Positions 37,508-51,999 of a stretch of 64,000 nt of DNA are shown one piece after another. The notes below the pieces were generated by a model that did not search any database, was not told the DNA's origin, and was given only the letters and a program-made list of their open reading frames with translations. The stretch lies in the NCBI GenBank assembly GCA_905182985.1, contig CAJJDN010000064.1:392883-456882 (forward strand), written 5' to 3'. Within the stretch, counting starts at the first letter, position 1. The number at the start of each line of letters is the position of its first letter. This DNA comes from Paramecium sonneborni (lineage: Eukaryota > Ciliophora > Oligohymenophorea > Peniculida > Parameciidae). Made by a program: the position numbers and the translations under genes.

Positions 37508-40064
37508 TCATTATCCTCCCATAGTCAAAGAATCTAGTAAAGCTTATTTTTCTGCAATTATTAATTTCAACTATGCTATTTCTTTAGCATAATTCTTAGC
37601 ATTATATGTCATTTCATCTTGTAAAGCTTCTATTCTAGCATTTGCTTTATGCAATTTTACTTCCAATTCCATTTTCTCTTATTCCCAATCAGCTCCACTA
37701 TTACTTACAGGTCTTTTATTCCTTAACTCCTCTTTCATATTTGCAACTATTTTCTCTAATCTTTAACATTCTTATTTATAACGTTCTAATTCTCCAATAT
37801 CTTCTCCATATACGATACCTTTCAATTATTTCTATAAATTCAGATTCTCACTTTTTAATTATTCAACTTCCAATTATGCTTATCTAGCTTTTTGAGCATC
37901 TTTTAGTGATGTTTCCATCAACTTTTCTAATTTAGATATAACAGTTTCTTATTTTTTTACAGCTTCTTTATATACACCCACTTTTTGAATTTCTTATTAC
38001 ATGACTAACATTTTTTTAGCATTTTCTTGATGTACTCTTTATAAAGATTCTAATTCAACTTCAAGTTATCTTGCTGAAGCAATATCTTTTTAAGCAGTTT
38101 TTAAAGCTTTTTCAAATTCTTCATTTCTCACTCTTTCATTTCTATAAGCTTAAGCAACTTTAATAATTTTTTATCTTAATTCTTCCATAGACATCACAGC
38201 AATTTCTTTAGTAATAATAGATTAAATTTCAAGAGATTCTTCATGCGCTAATCTTTTTCTAAGAATAGAATTTTCACTTTATAATAATTTAACTTATCTT
38301 CTTAGATCAACAATTTCAGTTCCTGTAATTTTAAGACTTTCTGTTTTATCATCTACTTCTTTCATTAATCTATGAATAATCTCTTATTTTTATGATAATT
38401 CTTTTGATAAAATATCCCATTTTGATCTATCAGCTCCAGAAACATTTTCAGCTAAAGCTTTCATTTCAGGTGTTCTAGGTATTAATCTATTAGATTTTTT
38501 AGATGATGACACTCTACTTATTGCAGTATTGTCAGCTGCTTCCATACAAGTTAATTCTACTTAACATCTACTATTCATAAATAAAGGTCTTTATTTAGAT
38601 TCATCTGACCAAGTAATTGGAAAAAAAGCTTACTTTTTCTCTTTGGAATAATATAATTTACGAAGCCAATCATCAATTATTTCTGAATATCCTACTATTC
38701 CATTTGGCATAGAATGCATTGATTTTATAGTGTCATCCCTAGTGGCTAAATAGAATGCAATTCCACTCTATTAACATGAACATAAACAATACTTCCAATT
38801 AAGATTTCGGCAAAGTAAATACAGCTACTGCATTATATACTTTGTCTGCTTTATGAGGAGGAATCTTCATTATTGATGATATAAACACATCAGATTAAGC
38901 ATTACTTAAAGCTTAAGCTAAAGTTGGAGCTCCCTTTAAATCTATTACTGAATAAGGAACTTCCTTTATTTTTGTTTAATTTAAAGTCATTATCAAATTA
39001 GTTCTACTTGCATATGGTAATGGATCATAATGTATCATTTTAACAATTATATCAATTAACTCATCTAAAAATTTTTATTTATCAGCCATTTCTAATGTTA
39101 TTGACATATACAAACGAGGTCTAGCTTCATATTCTGCATATTTAAACTATAATTCAAAATTCATTGGTTAGAAAGGTCTCATTTAAGAGATAGGAAAATA
39201 AACACTTTCAATTTCTCTCTATCCAATATCATCCATTAAACAAAGATATAAATATCCATCTAAAGCCGTTATGGTTTATGGATTTGGTATTAGAAATTGT
39301 TAATTCCATATCGGATGACGATTTTAATCTCTAATTTTAGTTAAATGCATATGATGTTCAGAAGGAGGTTAATTATCATATTATGACCAACCTAATTTAA
39401 CAAAACCTCTAGGTAATCCTGATTAAGAATCTCTATGCAATGGCATATCTATACAAGCTCTTATATCAACTCTCAACCTCCATACAAAACTCATGAATGG
39501 ATCTGATGCTGGAAGTGGTTGAAATATTTCATCTGATTCTAATGGTTTCTCATCATTTATTGGAATTATTTATTCTCCTACTAATTTTAGATTTACTATA
39601 AATCTTCCCACTGTCACTTATTTATCATTTCTACGAACAAATTTCAAGTGCTATCTCACTCCTGTACCACTTATATCTGTCAAAGCACCTGTGAAATCAC
39701 CTAATTTCAATATACACTCTCCTAATAATCTTGCCTAACCTTAATTGTCTAAATCTGGTCCACGTCCTTATTCACGATCTGTTACTACATAGGCTTCAAA
39801 CTTTCATCTATAACATATAATTTTACATGCAAGTAATCATTTATATCCAATTTAAAATTAGAAAGTGGTATTATAAAAGTACTCGCTGCAAATACTGGTG
39901 CTGCCACTTATGCACTTACATCTGTTCTTTTCTATTATAAAATCATTCTTTTATTCTACCTTCTCCCCATCAGCATTTAATTATACAGTAATGAAGTAAT
40001 GATAATCTTTTGCAAACTCTACATTATGCATACTTACACAAAGTGATGAACGCTATTAATCCAT
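37508..40064 (-). CDS. C2-domain plus coiled-coil protein (CCDC33-like), 825 aa
   Basis: Introns 39932-39959, 39801-39826 and 38768-38792. The N-terminal half carries C2-like beta sheets: residues 10-110 (CVSMHNVEFAKDYHYFITVQL, STFIIPLSNFKLDIND, LLGECILKLGDF) and a second at about 200-320 (WRLRVDIRACIDMPLHRD, GFVKLGW, HPIWNQQFLIPNP, GYLYLCLMDD). After about residue 500 a continuous coiled coil runs to the end (IIHRLMKEVDDKTESLKI, DLRRQVKLLQSENSILRKRL, LKLIIAEKQALLDSL). This domain order is that of CCDC33 and related ciliary or peroxisome-associated proteins. Calcium-binding Asp residues of C2 are not obvious. Confidence 0.78.
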
Positions 40065-40757
40065 TATTTTTTAGTTGAAAAATAATTAATTAGTATAATA
40101 AATATACCTAATTATTCAATTCTTTTATTTTTTTATTTCAATTAACATAAACCCACAATCCTTTTAATAATAAACTAATTCTCTTCATTTATAACTTTTA
40201 TTATGTAGCAATTCATTTATTATATACAAGTAATATATTTTCTATTCTTTAATACTATGTTAGAATTATAGCAAATTGAAAATCTAATTTTCGATTTTTA
40301 TTTATTTGAACTTTAATTTTATTGGATCTGTATTTATGAATAAGGGTCTACTATTTCATGATAAGTTTGAGTAATTCAGAATTAATAATGAATGGTTAGA
40401 CTTTATACAAAACTATTATTCAATAAATCTTACTTATCAATTCTATATTCTATTGAAAGTTAATTAATTTGATTAGATTATAAAAAGAATGAAGGAAGAA
40501 TGAATTAATATTTATTAATAACTCTAAAAATCTCTTATTTTTATAATAAAAATACTCAAATTATAAAAGGCTTTCTTAAAAGTAACTAAATAAATTGAAT
40601 AAAAATTTTGTAAAACTTGTTAGACCTTTATTATCAAATTATGATATATTCAATTACTTGATATCAGTAAAAATTATAAAATGTTGAAACGATACTAATA
40701 TATTTATTTGATATATAAATTAAAATAAATCTAAATCAAGGTATATTTATTTTATTA
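40065..40757. other. intergenic, divergent
   Basis: 693 nt between the starts of the C2/coiled-coil gene and a kinase gene. Very AT-rich, frames repeatedly broken by TGA; nothing recognised. Confidence 0.5.
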
Positions 40758-42294
<1,537 letters not shown>

Positions 42295-42445
42295 GTCATT
42301 AATCAACTTATTATGATTAGTGATAAATAATATATATTAATCAAATGTTATACAACAACTTTTTGTAAACTATTTGTTTTTTTTATTTAAGAGCAAGTCA
42401 AAATATCAATAAAGAAAATGCATATTAATTTATTATTATACTAAA

Positions 42446-42790
42446 TCAATTTTTTCTTTTTTATAAAAAAAATGCGTTTTAAGTTCCCATCTAAATATCA
42501 GGCTTGTCACTTAAATCATCTTTAGTAATTAATGCATGCTATAATTCAGCCTCCGTCATTACTTCATTAATCTAATTTTAAAAAATAAGCTATACACTAT
42601 TTTAAATAACATCTTCTTAGACCAAAATTTATTGATCTGTTGTTTCAAATGATTATTCTTAAATATTTATAGATGATGAAATATCTTTTTATTAAAACAT
42701 CAAATCATTTGGATCCAGTATTCTAGATTAATCTGTTGTCTTTAATGCAACTGTTAGACCTATAATTAATATCAATTGCAAATATTTCAT
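42446..42790 (-). CDS. small secreted protein, about 106 aa
   Basis: Starts with a signal peptide (MKYLQLILIIGLTVAL). The mature part is short, Gln/Asp/Ser-rich and hydrophilic (EVMTEAELQHALITKDDL). A 24-nt sequence at 42572-42595 has intron ends and is in frame, so both spliced (106 aa) and unspliced (114 aa) products read through. No domain recognised. Convergent with the preceding kinase gene. Confidence 0.65.
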
Positions 42791-43265
42791 ATAATTTAAT
42801 TAATTATTTCTATTTTCAAACATAATTTAGAAGACGTAATTAAAAAATTACTACTTTAAATTTAAGAAAATTGCACAAAAAACTAAAAAACTCTTATTAA
42901 AAGTAACAGCCTCAATAATTCAAATAAGAAAGTTAAATATTTTGTCTAATATAATAGAGCAATTCTAATAATTTTCAATAGAGATTCAGCCTTGAAAAGA
43001 CCTTTCATAAAGAAAAATGATTTCTAATCAGAGATTCATAATAAATAAAAAATATTATTTCTAATTATTTTATTATAAAATTAAAAAAAAATATAAGCAA
43101 CTGAAATTCAGCCTCTTGTATCCTGCATTAATTTAAAAAAATACATTAGAACTTCTTATGGTTGAAATAAAGAAGAGAAATAAAAAATTAATAAAACTTA
43201 GCTCCAATTTTAATCTAATTTGACTAAACAATTATTTTTTGTAATTTTTTATCCACATTATAATT
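42791..43265. other. intergenic
   Basis: 475 nt with no coding frame of normal composition; upstream region of the small secreted protein gene. Confidence 0.5.
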
Positions 43266-43511
43266 TCAAAATGGTTCCTCAATTTTCTATTCCAAAAATC
43301 TGATAATTAAGATTGGTTTTATTTTTATTCTTTTTTGATGCTCAACTTCTCCTTTGAAACTTTCACAATTATCGTTCAAATTTAATGCTATTATTGTTAA
43401 GGGAGAAGGTGTTGCCAAAAATCTATTTAATTTGAATCAATACCTTTTTTTCCTGATTTTAGGAGGAATACTATCTTAAGTATTTTAATTTTCAAACTAT
43501 AAGTTTAACAT
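43266..43511 (-). CDS. small hypothetical protein, 74 aa
   Basis: ATG 43511 to TGA 43266-43268 with one 21-nt intron (43423-43443). Composition is ordinary for the genome (DSIPPKIRKKRF, ATPSPL, NDNCESFKGEVEHQKRIK), unlike surrounding sequence. No domain or membrane span. Too short for confident assignment. Confidence 0.45.
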
Positions 43512-44053
43512 ATCTATCCTCCTAAAGTTTAGAAAAATAATTTATGAATTTACAATCTTAATATCATATTAATATAAGTTCAAATTCAAAAAAAATAAGA
43601 ATTTTTAAATAAAACATGAAAGAATTATTTTTGAAACATAATTTGCATTGTAAATCTTAATCAATTAATGTTTCATTTGCAATTTTTATACTATTTTTTT
43701 TAATTTAAGTTAACAATCAGCAAACACAATTTCTTTATTCAAGCTATTTAACACTATTTATAAAAGTAATTGAGTCATAAAAATCAAAATACCTTTTTTT
43801 TAAAGAAAATATTTTCATTAATTTAACAAATAATGATTAAAAATTTCCTGAAAAATCAAGCTCAATTGCATACTTTTGTAGCATATTTTATGGAAATTTA
43901 TCAGATGTATCGAAAAAAAATTAGTTAGATTTATTTAATTTTAAAATTTTAACTTTTTTTTATCACTTTCAATGCTATATTAAACGAGTATATAAAAGTT
44001 AATTAATTGTTTTTCATCTTAATTTTATCAATTTGTAGCTATTCTTCTGGTGT
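43512..44053. other. intergenic, divergent
   Basis: 542 nt of low-complexity AT-rich sequence between two divergent small genes; no feature recognised. Confidence 0.5.
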
Positions 44054-44712
44054 ATGAAAAAAATAAATAAATATAAGAAGAATAATTTTTAAAGAAAACT
44101 GAATAAAACTTTCAATTACTTTCCTATTTGTAATAAAATAATTATAAATATTTAAGTTGCAGAAGATTTGGATGCTGTTCATATTATTATATTTTTTACT
44201 AGAAATTTAATAGAAAAAGAAATTTATGCTTTTAAAGCTCTCTAACATAAATTGATAATATAAATCATTTTTATGTTATTGGAAATTATGAAATAATGTA
44301 AAAAACATAATATTTTAAGGTTTTAGAATTTACATAAGAAACAAATTCGAGGAGTTACCACATTTCAAAAGTATTATAAAATTTTTTTTAAGAATAAATT
44401 AGATAGGAAAATATTTGATGAAAATGAAATTGAAATGTAAACTTTTTATTCGATTGAAGACAATAATTGAAAAACAAAGTTCCACCTCCATCTATTGAAT
44501 CTTTCTCTATGCGAAGTACAGTAAGTAAGTTTATATTAATCTTTAATAAATAACCTGAAAAATCAATTGCTAATCCTATTAAGATTCCCTCATTAGAATA
44601 AAATATTACTTTTGAAAAATTAAATAATTTAATGAATTATTAACCACTTAGATTATGGTTTTACAAAATTATTAATTAAATCAATATATTAATAATAATT
44701 ATTATTTTTTGA
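44054..44712 (+). CDS. hypothetical helical protein with IQ-like stretch, 202 aa
   Basis: Introns 44130-44156 and 44437-44459. A basic aromatic helix near residue 95 (RGVTTFQKYYKIFFKNKLDRK) resembles an IQ motif, which would bind calmodulin, but the consensus is incomplete. A proline-rich turn (KVPPPSIESFSMRST) follows. The last 25 residues are hydrophobic and the end may be imprecise. Its stop is 19 nt from the convergent MORN gene. Confidence 0.5.
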
Positions 44713-44731
44713 ATATGAATTTATGTTTATA

Positions 44732-46115
44732 TCACTATTTATTCTGGTCAATCCATTCTTAATAAGTTGCAAGTTGGCCCAATTTTATTGTTTAAGAATC
44801 AATTTATTTTTCTAATGACATAAATTGAGTGCAATTGTTTTAGATTTCTTCTACTTCCCATATCATAGATTAAACATTCTTTTCTAAATCAGCCTAAAAG
44901 TTTATAAAGTTTATACTTTAGAATGCTCCAAACTTTTTTCTTAACCTAAAAGTTCTGCTAAACCTCTCTTTTCTGTAATAAATTCTAACTTTTCTATTTC
45001 ATTATTATCTTTCTTTTAAAACCATTATTTGTTTTATCTGTCAGTATAAACACAAAAATATCCTTTTTGGACTCCTTAAATATAGAGCATTTCAGCTATT
45101 ATATTTTTCAATTTTATATACTATGCTTTTGACGATGTTAAGATTAATTCATTTAACTGTCATCAGGTTAAATTAACAATCCTAAACCATTTTTAACATT
45201 GCAATCAAATTCACCAAAATATTCTTAATTTTATTGTTTCAAAAGTCCTTATCCATGTTTCATACCTTCACAAAAATATCCAGAAAACACAGTATTATCA
45301 AGAAATTGAATTTAACATAAACCATTTAAATTGTCTTATTTCCAATTACCAATAATAATTGTTCCATCAAAATAGTTGCATTTTCCTAATCCCTCTCTTA
45401 AGCCATCTTTAAACTATCCTACATATTAATAAAGTTAACTATTAAGATATATAAAATAATAACGTTTATATAATGCCAACTTTCAATTTTCTCTCTTCCC
45501 AATTTCCTAGATATGAGTGATTGTCTTTAGTTTTAAGAATCCCTTTTCCTTTAAATTAATTTTGTTAAACATCTCCCCAAAATGAGTAATCATAGTGAAA
45601 AAAAGCATATCCAGGACCATTAGCTTATCCATTTTTATAAGTACCAAAGAATTTGTATAATTGTTCTTAATCATTAAAGCCTAGAAATTCATTTTATAAA
45701 AACATACCTCTTTACTATCCTTGATTTTTGAGAGCTAAAACTCCATCTCCTTCTCTGTTTGGTCCTTAAAGTTTACCATAATAATATCCATCCTTTATTG
45801 TATGCTATTCATATGAAGTAGGATCTAAGTCAGGGAATTCGTTGGTACTAGAAATAATAAATAAAATTAAACATCTCTTAAGATATGTATATTCTTAATC
45901 CTTTTATCTGATCAATGTTCGCACTTTTTGTTTAATTCACTTTTGGTTTAGGCTATACTTGAGGGGCTATTTAGGATTAGATCTATTAATTAATATTTTA
46001 ATACTTAAGAACGCTCAATTTTAGATTTGATAACCGATTAATTCATAGATTGATTGTTCTGATTTTCCTGGATTGTATACAATTCAACATAATCTGATGC
46101 CAAGACTTACCCCAT
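44732..46115 (-). CDS. MORN-repeat protein, 415 aa, possible N-myristoylation
   Basis: Five introns (46004-46034, 45848-45872, 45439-45463, 45126-45157, 44894-44916). At least six MORN units are visible from about residue 95: YYYGKLQGPNREGDG, FFGTYKNGQANGPGY, FWGDVQQNQFKGKG, YVGQFKDGLREGLGK, IIGNWKQDNLNGLC, FSGYFCEGMKHGQG and YFGEFDCNVKNGLG. MORN repeats bind phospholipids and microtubule-associated structures, often in cilia and cortex. The N-terminus MGQVLAS fits an N-myristoylation site, which would place it on membranes. The C-terminal 130 residues form a helical region (ADLEKNVQSMIWEVEEIQNN). Confidence 0.82.
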
Positions 46116-46887
46116 TAAAAATAATATAATTTATAGCAATTAATTAGAAAAAATTTTTAAACCAAAAGAAATAATTAGGTAAAAGTATTAGTTTTATGAT
46201 ATTTTTTCCAAATGAATTTGAATTCTAATTAAAAAACAATATTTAATAAGAAGGTCGAACCAACGAAACTCTATTTTAGAAAAAATAATTTTAATAATAA
46301 AAATGGGATAAATTCCATAATTTCTTGCTTTTGATTAATTCTATATTATGCCTATTAAATAAGAGCACTCCAATCTAAAAAAAATAAAAGAAAATTGGTT
46401 TTCATATTAAATAAATGAAGAAAAACATAGTAATAGGTTTTTTAACATTTTTGTGTTCTTGATAAAGATGTTGAACTAAGAAACAAATGATGATAATATT
46501 TAGGAGGTTGATTAATTACAAAAAATATCATTTGAAATTGTCATGTTTTTCTATGTTTTAGAATTTATTATGTGTTTTAAATATGAAAAATACTACAACT
46601 AATTTTCTATAGTTTTCAGGAGGAAAATAATTTAAATTTTGAATAATATGTTTAAAGAAGCACATAAATTTAGTAAAATATAACTTAGAATAGAATTATA
46701 ATATTTTTGATTAAAAAGTTCTTAAGTTAAAAAAAATAGCAATAAAAGCTAAATTAATAGCAGTAATATGGGAAGATTTAACGTAGAAATTAAAATGAAT
46801 TTTAATGATAATTATTTCAAATAAGAAATAGCTAGGAAGTCTTAAAATTTTTAAATACTAAAAATATATAAATTTCCATATTTTTAA
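46116..46887. other. intergenic
   Basis: 772 nt between two minus-strand genes. A plus-strand frame begins like a signal peptide (MKKNIVIGFLTFLC) near 46416 but stops at once at TGA; otherwise nothing coding. Confidence 0.45.
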
Positions 46888-47641
46888 TCAACAACAACTT
46901 CCAGAAGAATTATGATTTTTTTTTTTTGCTTAATGATCAGCTGCTCTTAAGACTGAAGCATTTGAAGTTTGACCTTTATTTTTTGTGTATTGAGCTGCTG
47001 TTTATTGGAACTCATCATCATCTTGAGTTTCATTTATATCTCTTAAAATTTCTAAATTAGAAAGAGATTAAACCTTCAGCTATTTTTTTAAATGCAAATT
47101 CTATATTATGCCCAGTTAAAGCAGATGTTTCTAAGAATCCCATTTTTTTAGATTAAGCATACTTAATGGCTTCTTCTTTGCTCACCTATCTTTCTGCATC
47201 TTTGTCATTCTAAAATTGTTATGATGCAAAAATACCTTATTTCCAATAAGCATTAGAACCAGATTTTATTAATCAGAATAATCTTTAATTTCAAGTAACC
47301 ATCTATCAACTTCTAGGAATGTATTTTTATTTGTGATATCGTAAACTAAGAAAGCACCAACTGCTCCTTTGTAATATGCTTTTGCAATAGCCTTATATTT
47401 CTCTTGTCCTGCTGTATCCCAAACTTAAATTCTTATTTTTTTGTTATCAATTTCCAAGACTTTTGCACTAAATTCTACACCGATTGTAGTATTAGTAGAT
47501 AGATTAAATTAGTCTTTAGTAAATTTGAGTAAAATCTATGATTTACCAACAGCACTGCTTCCTAAAGTAAATCATAGAATTACCAAGTAAAATTATTTTG
47601 AAGACATGAGCTATGTCATTTACACTCTAGGATGAATCCAT
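46888..47641 (-). CDS. Rab-family small GTPase
   Basis: 227 residues after introns 47562-47583, 47210-47235 and 47052-47073. All G motifs are present: P-loop [10 protein letters not shown] (intron 1 sits inside it), switch [25 protein letters not shown] and ETSAL. The C-terminus ends in CC, a double-geranylgeranylation signal of Rabs. The effector region ([30 protein letters not shown]) resembles endosomal/recycling Rabs such as Rab11 or Rab2/4, but exact subfamily needs a tree. Glutamine of switch II is conserved, so GTP hydrolysis should be normal. Divergent from a kinase gene only 32 nt away. Confidence 0.9.
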
Positions 47642-47673
47642 TCAATATAATTAAATATTATCACAAAAATATA
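47642..47673. promoter_or_regulatory. 32-nt divergent promoter region
   Basis: Only 32 nt separate the two start codons of the Rab and kinase genes, so transcription start sites of both genes must be extremely compact or overlap the neighbouring coding sequence. Confidence 0.45.
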
Positions 47674-49389
47674 ATGAAAAGTGATAAAGACAATTTTAAC
47701 TCGATCATCAATTAATTTTATGGATCGAAAGTTATAGAAGAATTGCCAGAAGAGGAACGTCAATTTGAACTAGTTATACAATAACCTGATTAAACATTAA
47801 TTCAAAAGATGCTTGTATAATCAATTTACATTCCTTTACTTAGGACGATAGTTTTTAGAAGAGATAAGAGTTTGTTTAGAATGCTGAATGCAAAGATTAT
47901 TCTCAAATGCTAATAATCTCATAAATTAGAATGGACTTTACAAATGATGATCCATTTCTTAAACATTTAATGAATGTCGAAAAAGCTATTAAAAAGGCAA
48001 TTAGAAACATTCTTTTGTAATTGTCAAAAATAGACAACAAATAGCAATTCAAAGATGCTTGTGATAAATTAATAAAGATTTTTTATTAAGATATAAATAT
48101 TGGATTTATAACATCAACAGGATAAATCAAATCTACTGCCTATGCTTTTATATCTAAATCAATAATTGAATTAATTAATAGAAAGAAAATCAATTTACAA
48201 TTTAAAAAGATTCCATTAAAAATAACATTGACATTTTTCGCTATTGAATCATTGTAACAGATCCATTCTATACAAAAACAATGTGATCCAAGAACAGCCT
48301 TCATTAGAAATAACAAATTTTTTAATGATTACATAATCTTATCTTAAACCAATCAAGATGAGTTAAGAAGCGGAGTCTCAATATTTTTTGTGTATCGTCC
48401 AGAAGATGATCAAATTTATGCTCTCAAAAGAGTATCATAAATTAATTATTTTTAGAGTAAATTACAAGCAACTCAACTAGATTTCTTTTCTGTTTTCTCC
48501 ACTACTGCTTCAAATACTCCAATCACACCTGATATTAGAAAAATTAGAGAAGCCAAAATTTTATCTAAATTGACTCATCCCAATATCCTTAGGTATTTTT
48601 TATCAAATTATTCTAAAGACTTTTTGCTTGGTGGATAGAATCAAATAATGATGGATATTATCTTTATATGCAACTTGAATATTGCTCTTTTCCTGGATAT
48701 AAATACCAACCTACAGATTTGCTAACGTTTTCATATTATTATTTGAATGTTATGTAAAATTAAGAAAAAATCAATAAAATTAAATCCATTTTAAATTAAA
48801 TTTTAGATGGATTAGAGTATATTCATTAAAGAGGTATTATTCATAGAGATTTAAAACCTGAAAATATTTTTGTTACAATTAATATCAAAGGAGATTTATA
48901 AGTAATTAAAGTTTAAAATTAACTGGCTAGGTTGCTTTGGCAGATTTTGATTAAGGAAAAGATGTTAGAGAAGAAAAACTATCAATTATTACTGATGAAA
49001 GACTTCCTGAAGAAGAATTAAATTCTATCAAATCTTAAAATACTATAACAACTGGAACTATTGGTTATTAAACAGCTAATTATACTAAAGATTCTCATTA
49101 TGAAATGGCAGATGAGTTTTATGCAATTGGAATCATTTTGTTGCATCTTGTTATTGCTTTTCCAGGAGAACCAAAAAATAGAAATTTATATGCTAAGACA
49201 TTTGTGATGGCTGATTCAATTAAAGATATTTTATCCTTATTCGATTCTTGGGCTAATAAGTTTGTTAAAAATAAAAGTCCTGACTTTTCATTTACACATT
49301 ATCAAAATGTTATGGATCTTGCCAAGCTTCTTATAAGTTCCAGAAAGCTAACGCATGCAGATGTAAGAAAAATGATTAATGAGTTATGA
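47674..49389 (+). CDS. atypical protein kinase with DFD motif, 543 aa
   Basis: Introns 47815-47843, 48593-48618 and 48902-48930. The first 260 residues are helical without a known domain. Kinase features: YALKRV (ATP Lys), HPNILRLFAWWIESNNDGYYLYMQLEYC, IHRDLKPENIF, ADFDQGKD (DFG changed to DFD, 48943-48951) and TGTIGYQTANY in place of the APE region. The insertion between N-lobe strands and the long hinge (ESNNDGYYLYMQLEYC) recall the eIF2-alpha kinase/GCN2-like or WEE-like groups, but assignment is tentative. HRD Asp and both Asp/Lys are kept, so activity is possible. Confidence 0.78.
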
Positions 49390-49912
49390 GTTAGCATTTT
49401 ATGTAATTACAATTCATTTTTTCTAATCATGATAAAACTAATATTAGAATTTCATTTTATGAATTTTAAAATAAAGATCTAAATTTATCAATTTTAATCA
49501 ACTCTGAATTAAAGTTGTTTTCTGAGAATAGTTATTTCTCAATTGCCAAAGGTAAAAATGAGGGCTTATATTTCATATTTTCATTGATTCATCTCAATTT
49601 ATTTCACTCTCTAAGATTGTTAAAGTAATCAATTTTATTATATCTAGGCTCTGATAACTTACTTATGCATGAATTTATTTTTAAATTACACTTTTATATC
49701 AAATAGCAAGAAATGAATGTATGCTTGAATCTAAAATATAAAAATTAAATTAATTAATCTACCTAATTTTTGTAAAATTTATAAAACATATTTTAAAACA
49801 ATCAGAGAATCAAGAAGAAAAAGAAAGCCTTATCTATTTAATTAATTCAGATATATATAAAAATATGAATTACATGTTTAAAATTAAATTTTGAATTAAT
49901 AATACAGAATTT
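49390..49912. other. intergenic, convergent
   Basis: 523 nt between two convergent genes; AT-rich, no frame with coding composition and no RNA gene recognised. Confidence 0.5.
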
Positions 49913-50869
49913 TCATCCATTGTGAGCTCCTTAAGAATCAGGACTTAATGGTAGAAACATGAGCTTTTAAGATGGTCCTTTTGCTAACATTTGAAGAGTT
50001 TCTAGAAATCTAATTTACATGGCTGCTTTGCTATCCAAGGCTTAAGCAGCTTCTTTCATTAATTTTGCACTTTCAACATCCGCCTAAGCAGAGATAACTT
50101 TAGCTTAAGCAATTCTCTTATTTTTAGCTGCAGCAGCTAAATCAGATTGCATTTAAGGTGTCAAAACCATATCTTTTATGAATACCTCCTCTATATAAAT
50201 TCCCCATTATTCAGTTTATTTGTCTAAATAAGCTTCAATTGCATCCTAGACCATTTCTCTATGTTCTAATAAATCTTGAAGCTGATGTTCTCCACATACT
50301 TATCTTAAAGCTGCATATGTCATGTCTTTAACAGATTATGTCAATCTTGAAACTCTATACGTAGCTCTTACAGGATCTATATAAAAAATTAGGATTTATT
50401 TAATTCCATACCAATTATTCTAAAATACATACATGTATCAATATTAACTTATATGTTGTCTTTAGTTAATATAATTTATCTATCTAAATCTAATACTCTT
50501 GTTCTCATATCTACTGGTATAACCGTATCCTTAAATTCAACAAAAAAAATACTGTGCATGGATTGATTTGATTTAAACCTGGTGGTAAACTCCTATGATA
50601 TTTTCCAAATTTTTCCACTAAACCTACAGAGCTTTATTATACTGCGAAGAAAGGATTTTCACAACAACAAAATACACATGGAAGCCATGCCTTTGAAATT
50701 CTATATTAATGTATTTACTCTCAAAAATCCTGAAAAGCTGCCGCAACAATCCAAGCATGATTCATAAGCCGTCAACTCTCTTCTTTAAGTAAGTTAATCA
50801 TCGTTAAGATTTTGCTAAGTATATAAAAAATGAATCTACTCTTTAATTACTAAGCGGCTACTATTCCAT
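49913..50869 (-). CDS. stomatin/podocin-like SPFH membrane protein
   Basis: 281 residues after introns 50815-50839, 50691-50718, 50530-50552 and 50377-50411 (35 nt). A Cys/Trp-rich hydrophobic hairpin (AWLPCVFCCCENPFF) anchors the protein on the inner membrane face, then the SPFH/PHB domain: SVGLVEKFGKYHRSLPPGLNQINPC, VDMRTRVLDLDRQIILTKDN, VNIDTCMYFRI, RQVCGEHQLQDLLEHRE, EQWGIYIEEVFIKDMVLTPQMQSDL, then a helical Ala-rich oligomerisation segment (AAAAKNKRIAQAKVISAQADVESAKLM). Stomatins form scaffolds in cholesterol-rich membranes and regulate ion channels. The cysteines next to the hairpin are possible palmitoylation sites. Confidence 0.92.
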
Positions 50870-51164
50870 AATTTAATTATAACATATAAAATTTTATGTT
50901 ATATTATATTTGGAAATACTGAGTACTTTAGTGAATTTTTTAATATTATACATTACTTGATGATTTAATGTAGGATTTTGATTAAATAATAATATAATTT
51001 AAATAAATTTACTTAAATTGTTACATTTATTTAGATTCTTAAAAAAGAAACTTATTAAAGATAACAATTTTTAATTAATTAATAAATTATACTTATGAAT
51101 TTTTCAATTTTAATACTTTATTCATTAATAAAAATAATATAAAAATTAGAAATCTCTACACTCA
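50870..51164. other. intergenic, divergent
   Basis: 295 nt AT-rich spacer between the stomatin gene and a short gene; no element recognised. Confidence 0.45.
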
Positions 51165-51404
51165 ATGGACAATATTATTGAAAACTCTCTTAACTTTTGG
51201 TAATAAAGACTCAACAATTCCTCTTAAACAGAAACACAAATTTTGTATAAGAAGAAATAAAGATCAATAGTAGACAGAGTGGTGATAGAATCTGCAGAAT
51301 ATTGGAGAAAAATTGCTGATGAATTTTCATCAAAAAGTTCCACAAATAGATCTGTCTAAAGCTTATCATCATAACCTCATAATTAATAGATTTCTGATTG
51401 CTGA
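51165..51404 (+). CDS. small hypothetical protein, 79 aa
   Basis: Intronless frame ATG to TGA with normal composition: MDNIIENSLNFW, then KKKQRSIVDRVVIESAEYWRKIADEF and a Ser/Gln-rich tail. The middle looks like one amphipathic helix. No family recognised; its isolation between two AT-rich spacers supports it being a real gene. Confidence 0.5.
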
Positions 51405-51999
51405 ATTATTATATATTATATAATTTTATAAGATATTCCTGCCTAAGATTGATTCATGAACATAATTTATTGTTTTAAAACAAAACTAATATATTTTGTT
51501 TTTTTAGAGCTCTAAATGTTTTCTGTTTTTGATACATTAAATTTCTATTTTTTCTATTAAAAAGTCTATGTTTAGTTTAGATAATGGTTTTTCATTCGTT
51601 TACAAAGTCTTTTGATTTTAATATAAACTGATTTTCGATTTAGTAAATTTTAAACATATGTGAAGATATTAACATTAAAAACTAATTTATCTTATTCAAG
51701 TAAATATTTTGAAACTTAAAAAAAATTAATAAAGATTGAGTTAAATTATATTGTTTCCATCAATTTATAAAATAATAAAAGTAATTTTCATAATTTGATC
51801 ACAATTAGAGAATATAAATATATTAGACCACTAATAAAGTTCTTTAGTTTTTTTATTGAAATCTAAGTTTTAGGAAGAGAAGAAGGATTGAGAATATTCA
51901 ATAAATATAAATAGATATAAAACAGGATGATATAGAAGAAGAAAAATAGATATTTATAATTAAGTAATTTATATTTATTTTAATTAAACTCTATATAAG
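51405..51999. other. intergenic
   Basis: 595 nt upstream of the AGC-type kinase; AT-rich, repeated TGA in all frames, nothing recognised. Confidence 0.5.
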
